From NCBI GenBank assembly GCA_020741275.1, contig DYZK01000043.1, positions 1-40,547 of the forward strand: a stretch of 40,547 nt of DNA, written 5' to 3'. Every line of letters begins with the position of its first letter. Position 1 is the stretch's first letter. Below, piece by piece: positions 24,284-31,099 of the stretch. This DNA is from Corynebacterium urealyticum (GTDB taxonomy: Bacteria; Actinomycetota; Actinomycetes; Mycobacteriales; Mycobacteriaceae). The notes under the pieces are model-generated. The model made no database searches, was not told where the DNA came from, and saw nothing but the letters and a program-made list of their open reading frames with translations. The translations under genes were made by a program, and so were the position numbers.

Positions 24284-24637
24284 ATGCAGCAAGAATTACC
24301 TGTCGTGCCCATCCGTGACGCCGAGATCCGGCTGGGGCAGTTCCTGAAACTCGCCAACCTCGTAGAGACCGGAGGGATGGCTAAGGACGTCCTCGCCGAA
24401 GGAGCGGTGTCGGTCAACGGCGCGGCCGAAACCCGTCGCGGCAAGGCTCTGCGCGACGGCGACCAGGTGACAATCACCGACCCCGAGACCGGCGCCACCG
24501 TCGGAGCGGAGGTCGGCGCGGATGGTCGCGGTGCTGCCGATAGTGAAAACCCGGCTGAGGAGGACGACCTCGGGGAGTTCTTCGATGAGGCCACTGCCGA
24601 TGACGACTTCGACCCGGAAAAGTGGAGGAATCTTTAA
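24284..24637 (+). CDS. S4-domain RNA-binding protein
   Basis: A 117-aa protein with an S4 fold in residues 12-75: IRLGQFLKLANLVETGGMAK, then LAEGAVSVNGAAETRRGKAL and GDQVTI. This is the minimal RNA-binding module of YbcJ/RlbA-like and ribosome-associated proteins. The last 40 residues are strongly acidic (EEDDLGEFFDEATADDDFDP) and probably disordered. The start at 24284 is set by the leaderless hexamer. Its stop codon overlaps the next ATG (TAATG), so it is translationally coupled to a VOC-domain protein. The RNA target is unknown. Confidence 0.85.
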   Translation: MQQELPVVPIRDAEIRLGQFLKLANLVETGGMAKDVLAEGAVSVNGAAETRRGKALRDGDQVTITDPETGATVGAEVGADGRGAADSENPAEEDDLGEFFDEATADDDFDPEKWRNL

Positions 24638-25470
24638 TGCCCGCTATGCAGGCGCAACCAGGCATGCCGCTGTGGCTGGACCTGGCAACCACCGATATTG
24701 ATGCCGCGAAGCGCTTCTACGCCGAGCTCGTGGGCTGGGAGTACCGTGAGCACGGTCAGGGCTACGCCGTCGCGACGAAGAACGGTATGCCCGTCGCCGG
24801 CATCGGCGCCATCCCGGAGGAGAAGATCTCCATGTGGGGCCTGGCGCTCTACACGCCGAACGTCACGGTCGCGCACAACGCCGCCGTCAACGCTGGCGCC
24901 CGCTCTGTCCTGGAGCCACGGGTGCTCGGGGCCCCGGAAGGGGAGGGCACCGATGGTGAGACCGACCGCGGTGAGATGGCCGTGGTCATCGACCCCAGCG
25001 GGGCGGCCATCGGTCTGAAGAACCCGGCGGATGAGCACGCGCTCTTCGCCGCGGGTGAGCCGGGCACGCCCGTGTGGCACGAGCTCATGGTCGGCCAGGG
25101 CTGGGACGAGACTCTGGAGTTCTACCACGAGCTCGCGGGCTGGGATATCCGCGTGGATAAGAACTCCGACGGCAGCCGCTACGCGCTCGGCGAGTTCGAG
25201 GGCGCGGCACTCGTCGGCTTCTGGGATACCCAGCAGATGCAGCTGCCCTCCATGTGGACCCTCTACCTCGGGGTCGCGGACATCGACGCCGCGGTGGACA
25301 CCGCCCGTGGGCTGGGTGCCCAGATCATCCGGGAGCCCTTCGACTCCGAGTTCGGCCGGGTCGCCACCATCACCGATCCCACCGGCGCGCTGCTGAACCT
25401 CACCGAGGTCGAGGAGTACGTCCCGGACGAGACCGAGGACTTCGAGCCCGACCTCTTCGCCGACCTCTAA
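24637..25470 (+). CDS. Two-domain VOC (glyoxalase-fold) family protein
   Basis: A 277-aa protein made of two vicinal-oxygen-chelate domains, each starting with a PLWLDLATTDIDAAKRFY / PVWHELMVGQGWDETLEFY type segment and ending with a ATITDPTGALLNLTE type strand. The layout resembles mycobacterial Rv0577 (TB27.3) and related 27-kDa proteins, whose chemistry is not established. Several expected metal ligands (His/Glu) are not obvious in the first domain, so an enzymatic glyoxalase activity should not be assumed. ATG 24637 is chosen because it overlaps the preceding TAA and GGAGGAA lies about 8 bases upstream; an in-frame GTG at 24622 lies within that site. A strong hairpin follows the stop. Confidence 0.82.
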   Translation: MPAMQAQPGMPLWLDLATTDIDAAKRFYAELVGWEYREHGQGYAVATKNGMPVAGIGAIPEEKISMWGLALYTPNVTVAHNAAVNAGARSVLEPRVLGAPEGEGTDGETDRGEMAVVIDPSGAAIGLKNPADEHALFAAGEPGTPVWHELMVGQGWDETLEFYHELAGWDIRVDKNSDGSRYALGEFEGAALVGFWDTQQMQLPSMWTLYLGVADIDAAVDTARGLGAQIIREPFDSEFGRVATITDPTGALLNLTEVEEYVPDETEDFEPDLFADL

Positions 25471-25476
25471 AAGTCT

Positions 25477-25510
25477 TACGCCCGGGCAGAGAATTATCCG
25501 CCCGGGCGTA
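25477..25510 (+). terminator. Strong inverted repeat after the VOC gene
   Basis: Eleven-base perfect arms (TACGCCCGGGC / GCCCGGGCGTA) with a 12-base loop begin 7 bases after the VOC stop. There is no T tract behind it. It lies between convergent genes (VOC and the M13 peptidase). Confidence 0.55.
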
Positions 25511-25584
25511 GCGCGCCGGGCGGAGGGGTAATCCAGCCCAGTCGTCACCGCAGGGTTAGCTGTCCCCAGCCCCTGCAGAGTCAG

Positions 25585-27621
25585 CTACCAGATCGTCACG
25601 CGCTGGTCCTCGGCCAGCCACATGCCATCGGCCTCGGTGACCTCCCAGGCCTGGTAGAACTCCGGGATATTCGACGCGACCACGTTGCAGCGGAACTCCG
25701 CCGGGGAGTGCGGGTCGATGGAGATGTACTGCGCGGACATCTGCGGGCGGATCGCCGTCTGCCACACCCGAGCCCACTGCAGGAAGACGTGCTGCAGCGC
25801 CTCCCGGTACTCCGCGCTCGGCCCCTCGGCGGTCTCCACCTCGACGCCCTGGTCGTTCAGGTAGCGGCGCAGCGCGACGATGGCGATGCCCAGGCCGCCG
25901 AGGTCGCCGATGTTCTCGCCCAGGGTGAAGGAACCGTTGACCTTGTGCGCGGTCTCCCCGCGCTGCTTCAGGCCGGTCGGCACGAGACCCTCGAACTGCG
26001 CGACGAGCTTGTCCGTGAGCTGCGTGAACGCCGCGCGGTCCTCCTCGCTCCACCAGGAATGCAGGTTGCCGTCGCCGTCGAACTTCGAGCCCTGGTCGTC
26101 GAAACCGTGCCCGATCTCGTGGCCGATGACCGCGCCGATCGCGCCGAAATTGCTGGCGGCGTCGGCGTCCATGCTGAAGAACGGCGGGCGCAGGATCGCC
26201 GCTGGGAAGGTGATGTCATTCATCACCGGGTTGTAGAAGGCGTTGACGGTCTGGGGGGTGGCAAACCAGGTCGCAGGATCCGTGGGCTTACCCAGCTTGT
26301 TGATCTCGTAGTCGTGGTTGAACCGGCTAGCCGCCCGCACGTTAGCCAGCAGCTCGGCACCGCCGGCGGCGAACTCCAGGCCATCGAACTCGCGCCACTT
26401 CTCCGGGTACCCGATCTTCGCGCGGAACTTACCCAGCTTCACCAGCGCCTTCTCGCGGGTGGCGGGGGTCATCCACTCCAGGGTGGAGATGCGCTCGCGG
26501 TAGGCCTCGATGAGGTAGTCCACCAGCTCGAGCATCTTCTCCTTATACTCCGGCGGGAAATGCTCGGCCACGAACTTCTTGCCGACCTCCTCGCCGATCG
26601 CGCCCTCGACCAGGCCCAGGCCACGCTTCCAGCGGGCGCGCTGCTCCGTCGAACCGCTCAGGGTGCGGCCGTAGAACTCGAAGCGCCGGTCGGTGAACTT
26701 CGCCGGCAGGTACGGCGCGCGGGAGTTCAGCACCCGCCAGGTCGCCCAGAGCTTCCAATCGTCCAGCGGCACGCTGCCGGCCAGCTTCGCGACGTGCTCA
26801 ATGAAGCTCGGCTGGCTCACGATCACGCGCTCGGCAGCCGCGCTACCAGCGGCAATGCCGGTGGCCTCGAACCACTCCGCGAAGGGGAAGCCGGTCGGCA
26901 GGTCCGCCACTGCCATCGGGTTGTGGGTCTTATCCGCACCGCGGCTGGTCACGTTGTCCCAGTGCCCCTCGGCAAGCTGGGTCTCAAAGCGCAGGATCGT
27001 CTCAGCGGCCTCCGCCGCACCCTCACCTGCGTGGCTGCCCGGCAGGACCCGCCCCTCGGCGAGGTAGAGCTCCAGCATGTCCGTCACATACTCGCGGTAA
27101 GCGGCCAGCGTGTCTTGGTGCTGTTCCTGCCGGTAGTAGGCCTCGTCCGGCAGCCCCAGCCCGGATTGAACCAGGTAGGCGCGCTCGGCATCGCCCTCGG
27201 CGTCCTTGGCGACGAAGTAGCCCGCCACGCCGCCGACGCCAGCGCGGTCCAGCTCACCCAGCTCGATGGCCAGCTCGCGAATATCCGCGGCGGTGTTGAT
27301 CCCGGCCAGGTCGGCGTCCAGCGGTGCGAGCCCGGCGGCCTCGATGCCCTCTTCATCCATAAAGGAGGAGTACAGAGCACCGATCTGGGAGTCGGCGGGC
27401 TGGGCCTCCACGATGGCGCGGACGTCCTTCTCCGACTGGTCGCGCAGCTGGTGGAAGGTGCCGTCGACGGCGCGATCAGCGGGGATCTCGTGGCTGGCCA
27501 GCCACGGTCCGTTGACGTGGCGGTATAGGTCCTGAGCAGGCGAAATGTCCTTGCCCGCGGCGGCCTCGGTGATGTTGTCCGGCAGTTCCGGCTGGCTGGA
27601 TGTTGTCTTCTTTTCGTTCAT
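25585..27621 (-). CDS. M13 family zinc metallopeptidase
   Basis: A 678-aa neprilysin/PepO-type peptidase. The zinc site HEIGH is near residue 500 (VIGHEIGHGFDDQGSKF), the third ligand Glu is in ENIGDLGGLGIA, and the substrate-binding NAFYNP lies before the zinc site. The N-terminal half is the large helical M13 domain that limits substrate size to short peptides. No signal peptide or membrane anchor is visible, so unlike neprilysin it seems cytosolic; oligopeptide breakdown is a reasonable role. GGGGG before the ATG at 27621 serves as a weak ribosome site. The final IW is close to the usual CxxW end but without the cysteine. It is divergent from the exported-protein/PrsW operon. Confidence 0.92.
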   Translation of the reverse strand: MNEKKTTSSQPELPDNITEAAAGKDISPAQDLYRHVNGPWLASHEIPADRAVDGTFHQLRDQSEKDVRAIVEAQPADSQIGALYSSFMDEEGIEAAGLAPLDADLAGINTAADIRELAIELGELDRAGVGGVAGYFVAKDAEGDAERAYLVQSGLGLPDEAYYRQEQHQDTLAAYREYVTDMLELYLAEGRVLPGSHAGEGAAEAAETILRFETQLAEGHWDNVTSRGADKTHNPMAVADLPTGFPFAEWFEATGIAAGSAAAERVIVSQPSFIEHVAKLAGSVPLDDWKLWATWRVLNSRAPYLPAKFTDRRFEFYGRTLSGSTEQRARWKRGLGLVEGAIGEEVGKKFVAEHFPPEYKEKMLELVDYLIEAYRERISTLEWMTPATREKALVKLGKFRAKIGYPEKWREFDGLEFAAGGAELLANVRAASRFNHDYEINKLGKPTDPATWFATPQTVNAFYNPVMNDITFPAAILRPPFFSMDADAASNFGAIGAVIGHEIGHGFDDQGSKFDGDGNLHSWWSEEDRAAFTQLTDKLVAQFEGLVPTGLKQRGETAHKVNGSFTLGENIGDLGGLGIAIVALRRYLNDQGVEVETAEGPSAEYREALQHVFLQWARVWQTAIRPQMSAQYISIDPHSPAEFRCNVVASNIPEFYQAWEVTEADGMWLAEDQRVTIW

Positions 27622-27749
27622 GTTCCCCCACTGTAGTGCGCGCTGCAGACACGGCGTTGTCCTCCCTTTTTAGGACGTCACCCCGGCCGGCCACCGTGCC
27701 ACCCGCCGGGCCAGTGTTGGTGGAGATGGGGTGTGTCTGGTGCGGGGGC

Positions 27750-27755
27750 TACGAT
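27750..27755 (+). promoter_or_regulatory. -10 hexamer TACGAT, leaderless start of the exported-protein gene
   Basis: TACGAT is separated from ATG 27762 by six bases (GAAAAA). The in-frame ATGs further upstream would lie before the promoter and are therefore rejected. Confidence 0.55.
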
Positions 27756-27761
27756 GAAAAA

Positions 27762-28490
27762 ATGGATCGGAGACAGTTGACGGCCCCGAGCGTGCCGTTC
27801 GGGAAGGCGCGGCGAAACCGCTACGTCGCCACGGTGGGAGCAGCAGCGGTGCTGGGGCTCGCGGGGCCGGTGGCGGTCAACGCCGCGCTCACGGCCGAGG
27901 CGCCAGCGCATTACACGGACTCTGCGGAGGCCTTCGACGAAAACCTGATGAGTTTCGCGGACTGGCCCCTGGACTTCGGGGTGCTGCGCGACTGCGCAGC
28001 ACCGATCACGGAGGACGCGATGGTCGCACCGGAGTTTGCTTGCCCCTCCGCCCAAGTCGAGGTTGTGAGCATGCTCTCGGTGAAGGACCAGGCGCTGGCG
28101 GTAGACCGGGCGATCCGGGCGATTAATTTCGCGGATCTGCAAAGCATGCGACCCGTCCGGTACACGGAGACCGCACTCGAGATCGCCCCGGAACTGAAGG
28201 AGCACACCGGGGTGACTGATATCTGGGTCAGTGACTACTACGAAGTAGCCGCAGCCAGCGACGAGGACGAGGACGTCGACCCGTTTTCCGATGCCGACCT
28301 CAGCCGAACGGTCGCCTTTTATCGCGAGGATGAGGACGGGGACGGCGCGGGCACACTCGTCAGCGTGCAGGTCACGGCCCGGGGAGTGGACAGCACGAAG
28401 GCGATGGTCAACGAGCTGCTGAAGACCGCCGAGCTGCGACCGGAGGCCGTCACCGAGGTATCCCCACAGCAGCGGGAGGGAGGCCGATGA
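27762..28490 (+). CDS. Exported or membrane-anchored protein, function unknown
   Basis: A 242-aa protein. A basic stretch (KARRNR) is followed by a hydrophobic segment at about residues 22-42 (YVATVGAAAVLGLAGPVAVN) that can act as signal peptide or N-terminal anchor; no lipobox is seen. The remaining 200 residues are acidic and would be extracytoplasmic, with two Cys (LRDCAAP, FACPS) that could form a disulfide and an Asp/Glu-rich loop (DEDEDVDPFSDAD). No known domain is recognised. The stop codon overlaps the start of a PrsW-like protease gene (ATGA), so the two products are probably made together and may be functionally connected, for example as protease and substrate or cofactor; this is inference. 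Confidence 0.7.
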   Translation: MDRRQLTAPSVPFGKARRNRYVATVGAAAVLGLAGPVAVNAALTAEAPAHYTDSAEAFDENLMSFADWPLDFGVLRDCAAPITEDAMVAPEFACPSAQVEVVSMLSVKDQALAVDRAIRAINFADLQSMRPVRYTETALEIAPELKEHTGVTDIWVSDYYEVAAASDEDEDVDPFSDADLSRTVAFYREDEDGDGAGTLVSVQVTARGVDSTKAMVNELLKTAELRPEAVTEVSPQQREGGR

Positions 28491-29461
28491 TGCTGCCGGA
28501 ACAGCAATCCCAGGGGTGCAATAACACTGCCGAATCGACCCCGACCAGGAGCTCCTTGCCACGGCCGATCTCTGAGGTGAGCTCCGCGCTCGGCGTGTCG
28601 CCGGACGGCGTCTCGGGTCCGCGTATTCAACGGGGCGGGGTCTATATCTGTTTCATCCTGCTGGCGGTGCTCTGCACAGTATTGGCCATCCTCGCGCTGT
28701 TGCTTGCGACTCCGTCGGCTCCCGGGCTACCCCTGCTGGTTGCCCTGGGCATCTCTATTGTTCTGGTTGCCGTGATCTGGTGGGGACTCAGCCGCCTGCG
28801 CTGCTACCAGGGGACGCCGCGGCGCTTGGTGGTCATGGCCTTGTGGTGGGGAGCGAGCGCTGGCAGCGTGCTCGCGGTATTCACTGCGGCGGATGCGGCG
28901 AGCGAGATTCCGGAGAAGCTTGGCCTGCCCAACCTCTCGATGGCCTTTGGTGGGGCCTGGCCGGAGGAGATCACGAAGGCGCTGGGTATTTGGATGCTGC
29001 TATGGATCGGCCGAGATTGGTGGCACCGGCCGCACCATGGCCTGCTGGCCGGCGTGTTCGTCGGCCTCGGCATGGAGGTCTACGAGAGCTCGCTCTACGC
29101 TCTGTTCCTTGGCGTGCTGCATCCTTCCTCGGACGTAGTGGGGGCGGCATCCGCCTATGGCATGCGGTTGCTTTTCGGTATCGGGCTGCACGCGGTATTC
29201 AGCGGGCTCGTCGGTTATGGCATCGGGCGGGCGCTATGGGGGCCGCACGAACGGAGCCGAGCATGGCGTTTTGGGCAGGTTTTCGGCTGGGGTTTCGCCG
29301 GTTTTGCGCTGCATTTCTTGTGGAATATCAGCTGGCCGGAGCCGGCGGCGCTGTTCGCGATGGCGGCTGTATGGGTTGCCGGGGTCGCCGTGCTAGCCAC
29401 GTGCTTCTACCGGGAGGAGAAGGCGTTGAAGCAGGTGGAGGGCGGTTTCAGCGAGCCCTAG
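28487..29461 (+). CDS. PrsW family intramembrane protease-like protein
   Basis: A 324-aa protein with a hydrophilic N-terminal tail of about 45 residues and about eight hydrophobic helices. It carries the PrsW hallmarks: PEEITK with E160, E161 and K164; GMEVYES with E197 and E200; H235 in GLHAVFSG; and H276 in ALHFLWN. These residues belong to the glutamic-protease family that in Bacillus cleaves an anti-sigma factor, and to the related CAAX-like group. GGGAGGGAGG lies just upstream of ATG 28487, which overlaps the preceding gene by 4 bases. No sigma/anti-sigma pair is visible nearby; the only partner in the operon is the exported protein. A terminator-like hairpin follows about 50 bases after the stop. 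Confidence 0.83.
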   Translation: MMLPEQQSQGCNNTAESTPTRSSLPRPISEVSSALGVSPDGVSGPRIQRGGVYICFILLAVLCTVLAILALLLATPSAPGLPLLVALGISIVLVAVIWWGLSRLRCYQGTPRRLVVMALWWGASAGSVLAVFTAADAASEIPEKLGLPNLSMAFGGAWPEEITKALGIWMLLWIGRDWWHRPHHGLLAGVFVGLGMEVYESSLYALFLGVLHPSSDVVGAASAYGMRLLFGIGLHAVFSGLVGYGIGRALWGPHERSRAWRFGQVFGWGFAGFALHFLWNISWPEPAALFAMAAVWVAGVAVLATCFYREEKALKQVEGGFSEP

Positions 29462-29510
29462 CGGGTGCCTCGCCCTGGGTTGCGGTGCCGCCGCGACGCG
29501 CAAAAACATA

Positions 29511-29531
29511 GCCCCGCAATGGGGCCTTTGT
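29511..29531 (+). terminator. Terminator after the PrsW-like gene
   Basis: GCCCC, the loop GCAAT and GGGGC are followed by CTTTGTT. The stem is short but GC-rich and the tail is T-rich on the plus strand. Confidence 0.5.
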
Positions 29532-29597
29532 TAATTACAGTGGTGTAAGGTGCTTGGGATTACGTGCGATACGGATGTGAAAAGAGTGAAAGTTGGG

Positions 29598-29603
29598 TAC
29601 CCT
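29598..29603 (+). promoter_or_regulatory. -10 hexamer TACCCT, leaderless start of the lysozyme gene
   Basis: TACCCT lies 7 nt before ATG 29611. It supports this ATG over an upstream in-frame start six codons earlier, because it would leave a normal signal peptide beginning MRSLPWRRTRR. Confidence 0.45.
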
Positions 29604-29610
29604 ATTCCAC

Positions 29611-30933
29611 ATGCGTTCACTGCCTTGGCGCCGCACGCGCCGTACCTCGACCCCTGCACGCCTCACGGCAACTGCTCTTGTGGGCACGTCTGCCACCGTC
29701 GCCGCTCTGATGGCGAGCCACGTGATCCCGGTGCCCTCCTGGGCAATCCCGGGCATTGACGTCTCCTCCCACCAGCACCCGGGCGGCGCAGCTATCGATT
29801 GGAACACCGTCGCCGCCAGCGGCCAGAAGTTCGCCTTCGTGAAGGCCACTGAGGGCACCAACTACACGAACCCCTACTACGCCTCGGATTCGGTGAAGGC
29901 CCAGCAGGCCGGCATCATCCCGGGCAGCTACCACTACGCTCGCCCGGGCTGGAATGATCCGCGCGCCGAGGCTCGGTTCTACGCCTCCGTGATCGCGACC
30001 GGCCCGCAGCCTTCCCTGCCCCCGGTTCTCGACCTCGAGGAAGATCAGGGCCTGAGCCCACAGGAGCTGCAGCACTGGGTGCGTGAATGGCTCGACGAAA
30101 TCAAGATCCAGACCGGCCGTCAGCCGATTATCTACACCTACTACTCCTTCTGGAAGCAGAAGATGGCGAATACGACGGAGTTTTCCGAGTACCCGCTGTG
30201 GCTGGCCTACTACTCGAACAGCCTGCCGGGGGACATCCCGGGCGGCTGGGACAAGGTCACCTTCTGGCAGTACAGCGGCAATGGTTCCGTCGACGGCGTA
30301 ATCACCGACGTCGATATGAACGAGTACTACGGCGACGACTCCCAGCTCCAGGCACTGGCTGGAGACATGGGAGCTAGCACCCCGGCCGGCGAGACCTCCA
30401 ACCAGCTGGCAGAAACCCAGCCGATCGTCGAGAAGGAAGCTCAGATCGTCAACGAGATCGAGCACCAGACCGGCGTTAACATGCCGATCACCTCGGACTT
30501 CGTGGTCCAGCTGCTCGGCGTGGTCGGTGGCCGCGTGTCCCCGGAGACCTTCATCAACAGCGCGCTGCCACAGCTCACGGCCCCGGTAGCTGGAGCGATC
30601 TCCCAGCAGCTCGGCGTGCCGCAGGACCAGGTTGCGGAGAAGATCCAGCAGGGCCAGGAGCTCCTGCCTGCACTCACCGCGCTGGCCGGCGCCCTGGGCG
30701 AGGCTCGCCAGAACGGTGGCGTGCCCACCGAGGCGATCCAGCAGCTGCTTAACATGGCGGGCCAGTCCGGTGCCCTGGGCAGCGCCGGCAGCAGCTCCAG
30801 CGTTGACCTGGGCCAGCTGCTCCGCGTGATCCAGACCGCCGGCGACACCCAGGACTGGGCAGGCCAGCTGCAGAACGGTCAGCTCAACGTCGACCCGAAC
30901 GCGCTCCAGGGCCTCCTGCGCGCCCTGAGCTAA
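29611..30933 (+). CDS. Secreted GH25 lysozyme (N-acetylmuramidase) with C-terminal extension
   Basis: A 440-aa protein. The first 45 residues form a signal peptide: basic MRSLPWRRTRR, a hydrophobic core and a cut near SWA/IPG. Residues about 47-250 are a glycoside hydrolase 25 domain: GIDVSSHQ with the catalytic Asp region, FVKATEGTNYTNPYYA, GSYHYARPG, PVLDLEED with the second acidic cluster, and TFWQYSGNGSVDGV. The enzyme cleaves the beta-1,4 bond after N-acetylmuramic acid in peptidoglycan. The last 185 residues are helical, rich in Gln, Gly, Ala and Leu, with repeated QQL/QLL segments; they match no cell-wall-binding repeat I know. Followed by a long terminator hairpin. A role in autolysis or wall remodelling is likely. 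Confidence 0.9.
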   Translation: MRSLPWRRTRRTSTPARLTATALVGTSATVAALMASHVIPVPSWAIPGIDVSSHQHPGGAAIDWNTVAASGQKFAFVKATEGTNYTNPYYASDSVKAQQAGIIPGSYHYARPGWNDPRAEARFYASVIATGPQPSLPPVLDLEEDQGLSPQELQHWVREWLDEIKIQTGRQPIIYTYYSFWKQKMANTTEFSEYPLWLAYYSNSLPGDIPGGWDKVTFWQYSGNGSVDGVITDVDMNEYYGDDSQLQALAGDMGASTPAGETSNQLAETQPIVEKEAQIVNEIEHQTGVNMPITSDFVVQLLGVVGGRVSPETFINSALPQLTAPVAGAISQQLGVPQDQVAEKIQQGQELLPALTALAGALGEARQNGGVPTEAIQQLLNMAGQSGALGSAGSSSSVDLGQLLRVIQTAGDTQDWAGQLQNGQLNVDPNALQGLLRALS

Positions 30934-30957
30934 ACACAGGGCACACCCACTCGCGCA

Positions 30958-31008
30958 CGATAAAGCCCGCGGCTCCTCTCGAGGTACGAGGAGCCGCGGG
31001 CTTTATCG
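30958..31008. terminator. Long perfect inverted repeat (21-bp arms) between lysozyme and emb
   Basis: Arms at 30958-30978 and 30988-31008 are perfectly complementary, with a 9-base loop. The stem ends in CGATAAAG / CTTTATCG, so each strand has a short T/A run at the foot. It is the strongest hairpin in the window and can act in both directions between convergent genes. Confidence 0.8.
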
Positions 31009-31034
31009 TTGCCGCAGGCAGTTTGTGCTTTAGG

Positions 31035-31099
31035 TAGTTAGCACTGATCGCCAGGTGTGCTGCCAGCCTGCCGGTCCACCGGCAGGCAGCCGCTAACTA
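31035..31099 (-). terminator. Second hairpin directly behind emb
   Basis: Inner arms GCCTGCCGGT (31066-31075) and ACCGGCAGGC (31078-31087) lie within outer arms TAGTTAGC (31035-31042) and GCTAACTA (31092-31099); the latter includes the emb stop codon. No T tract follows. It may work together with the larger repeat 27 bases further on. Confidence 0.5.

Noticed and set aside
22238..24637. Long plus-strand frame of about 800 codons opposite the dienoyl-CoA reductase
   Set aside because: It is an antisense frame produced by high GC content. It shows no family motif, is rich in Arg, His and Gly, and its last part is only the true S4 protein read from too far upstream.
24637..25470. VOC protein as lactoylglutathione lyase
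   Set aside because: The two-domain layout resembles Rv0577-like proteins and the metal ligands are not all evident, so a specific glyoxalase call is not supported.
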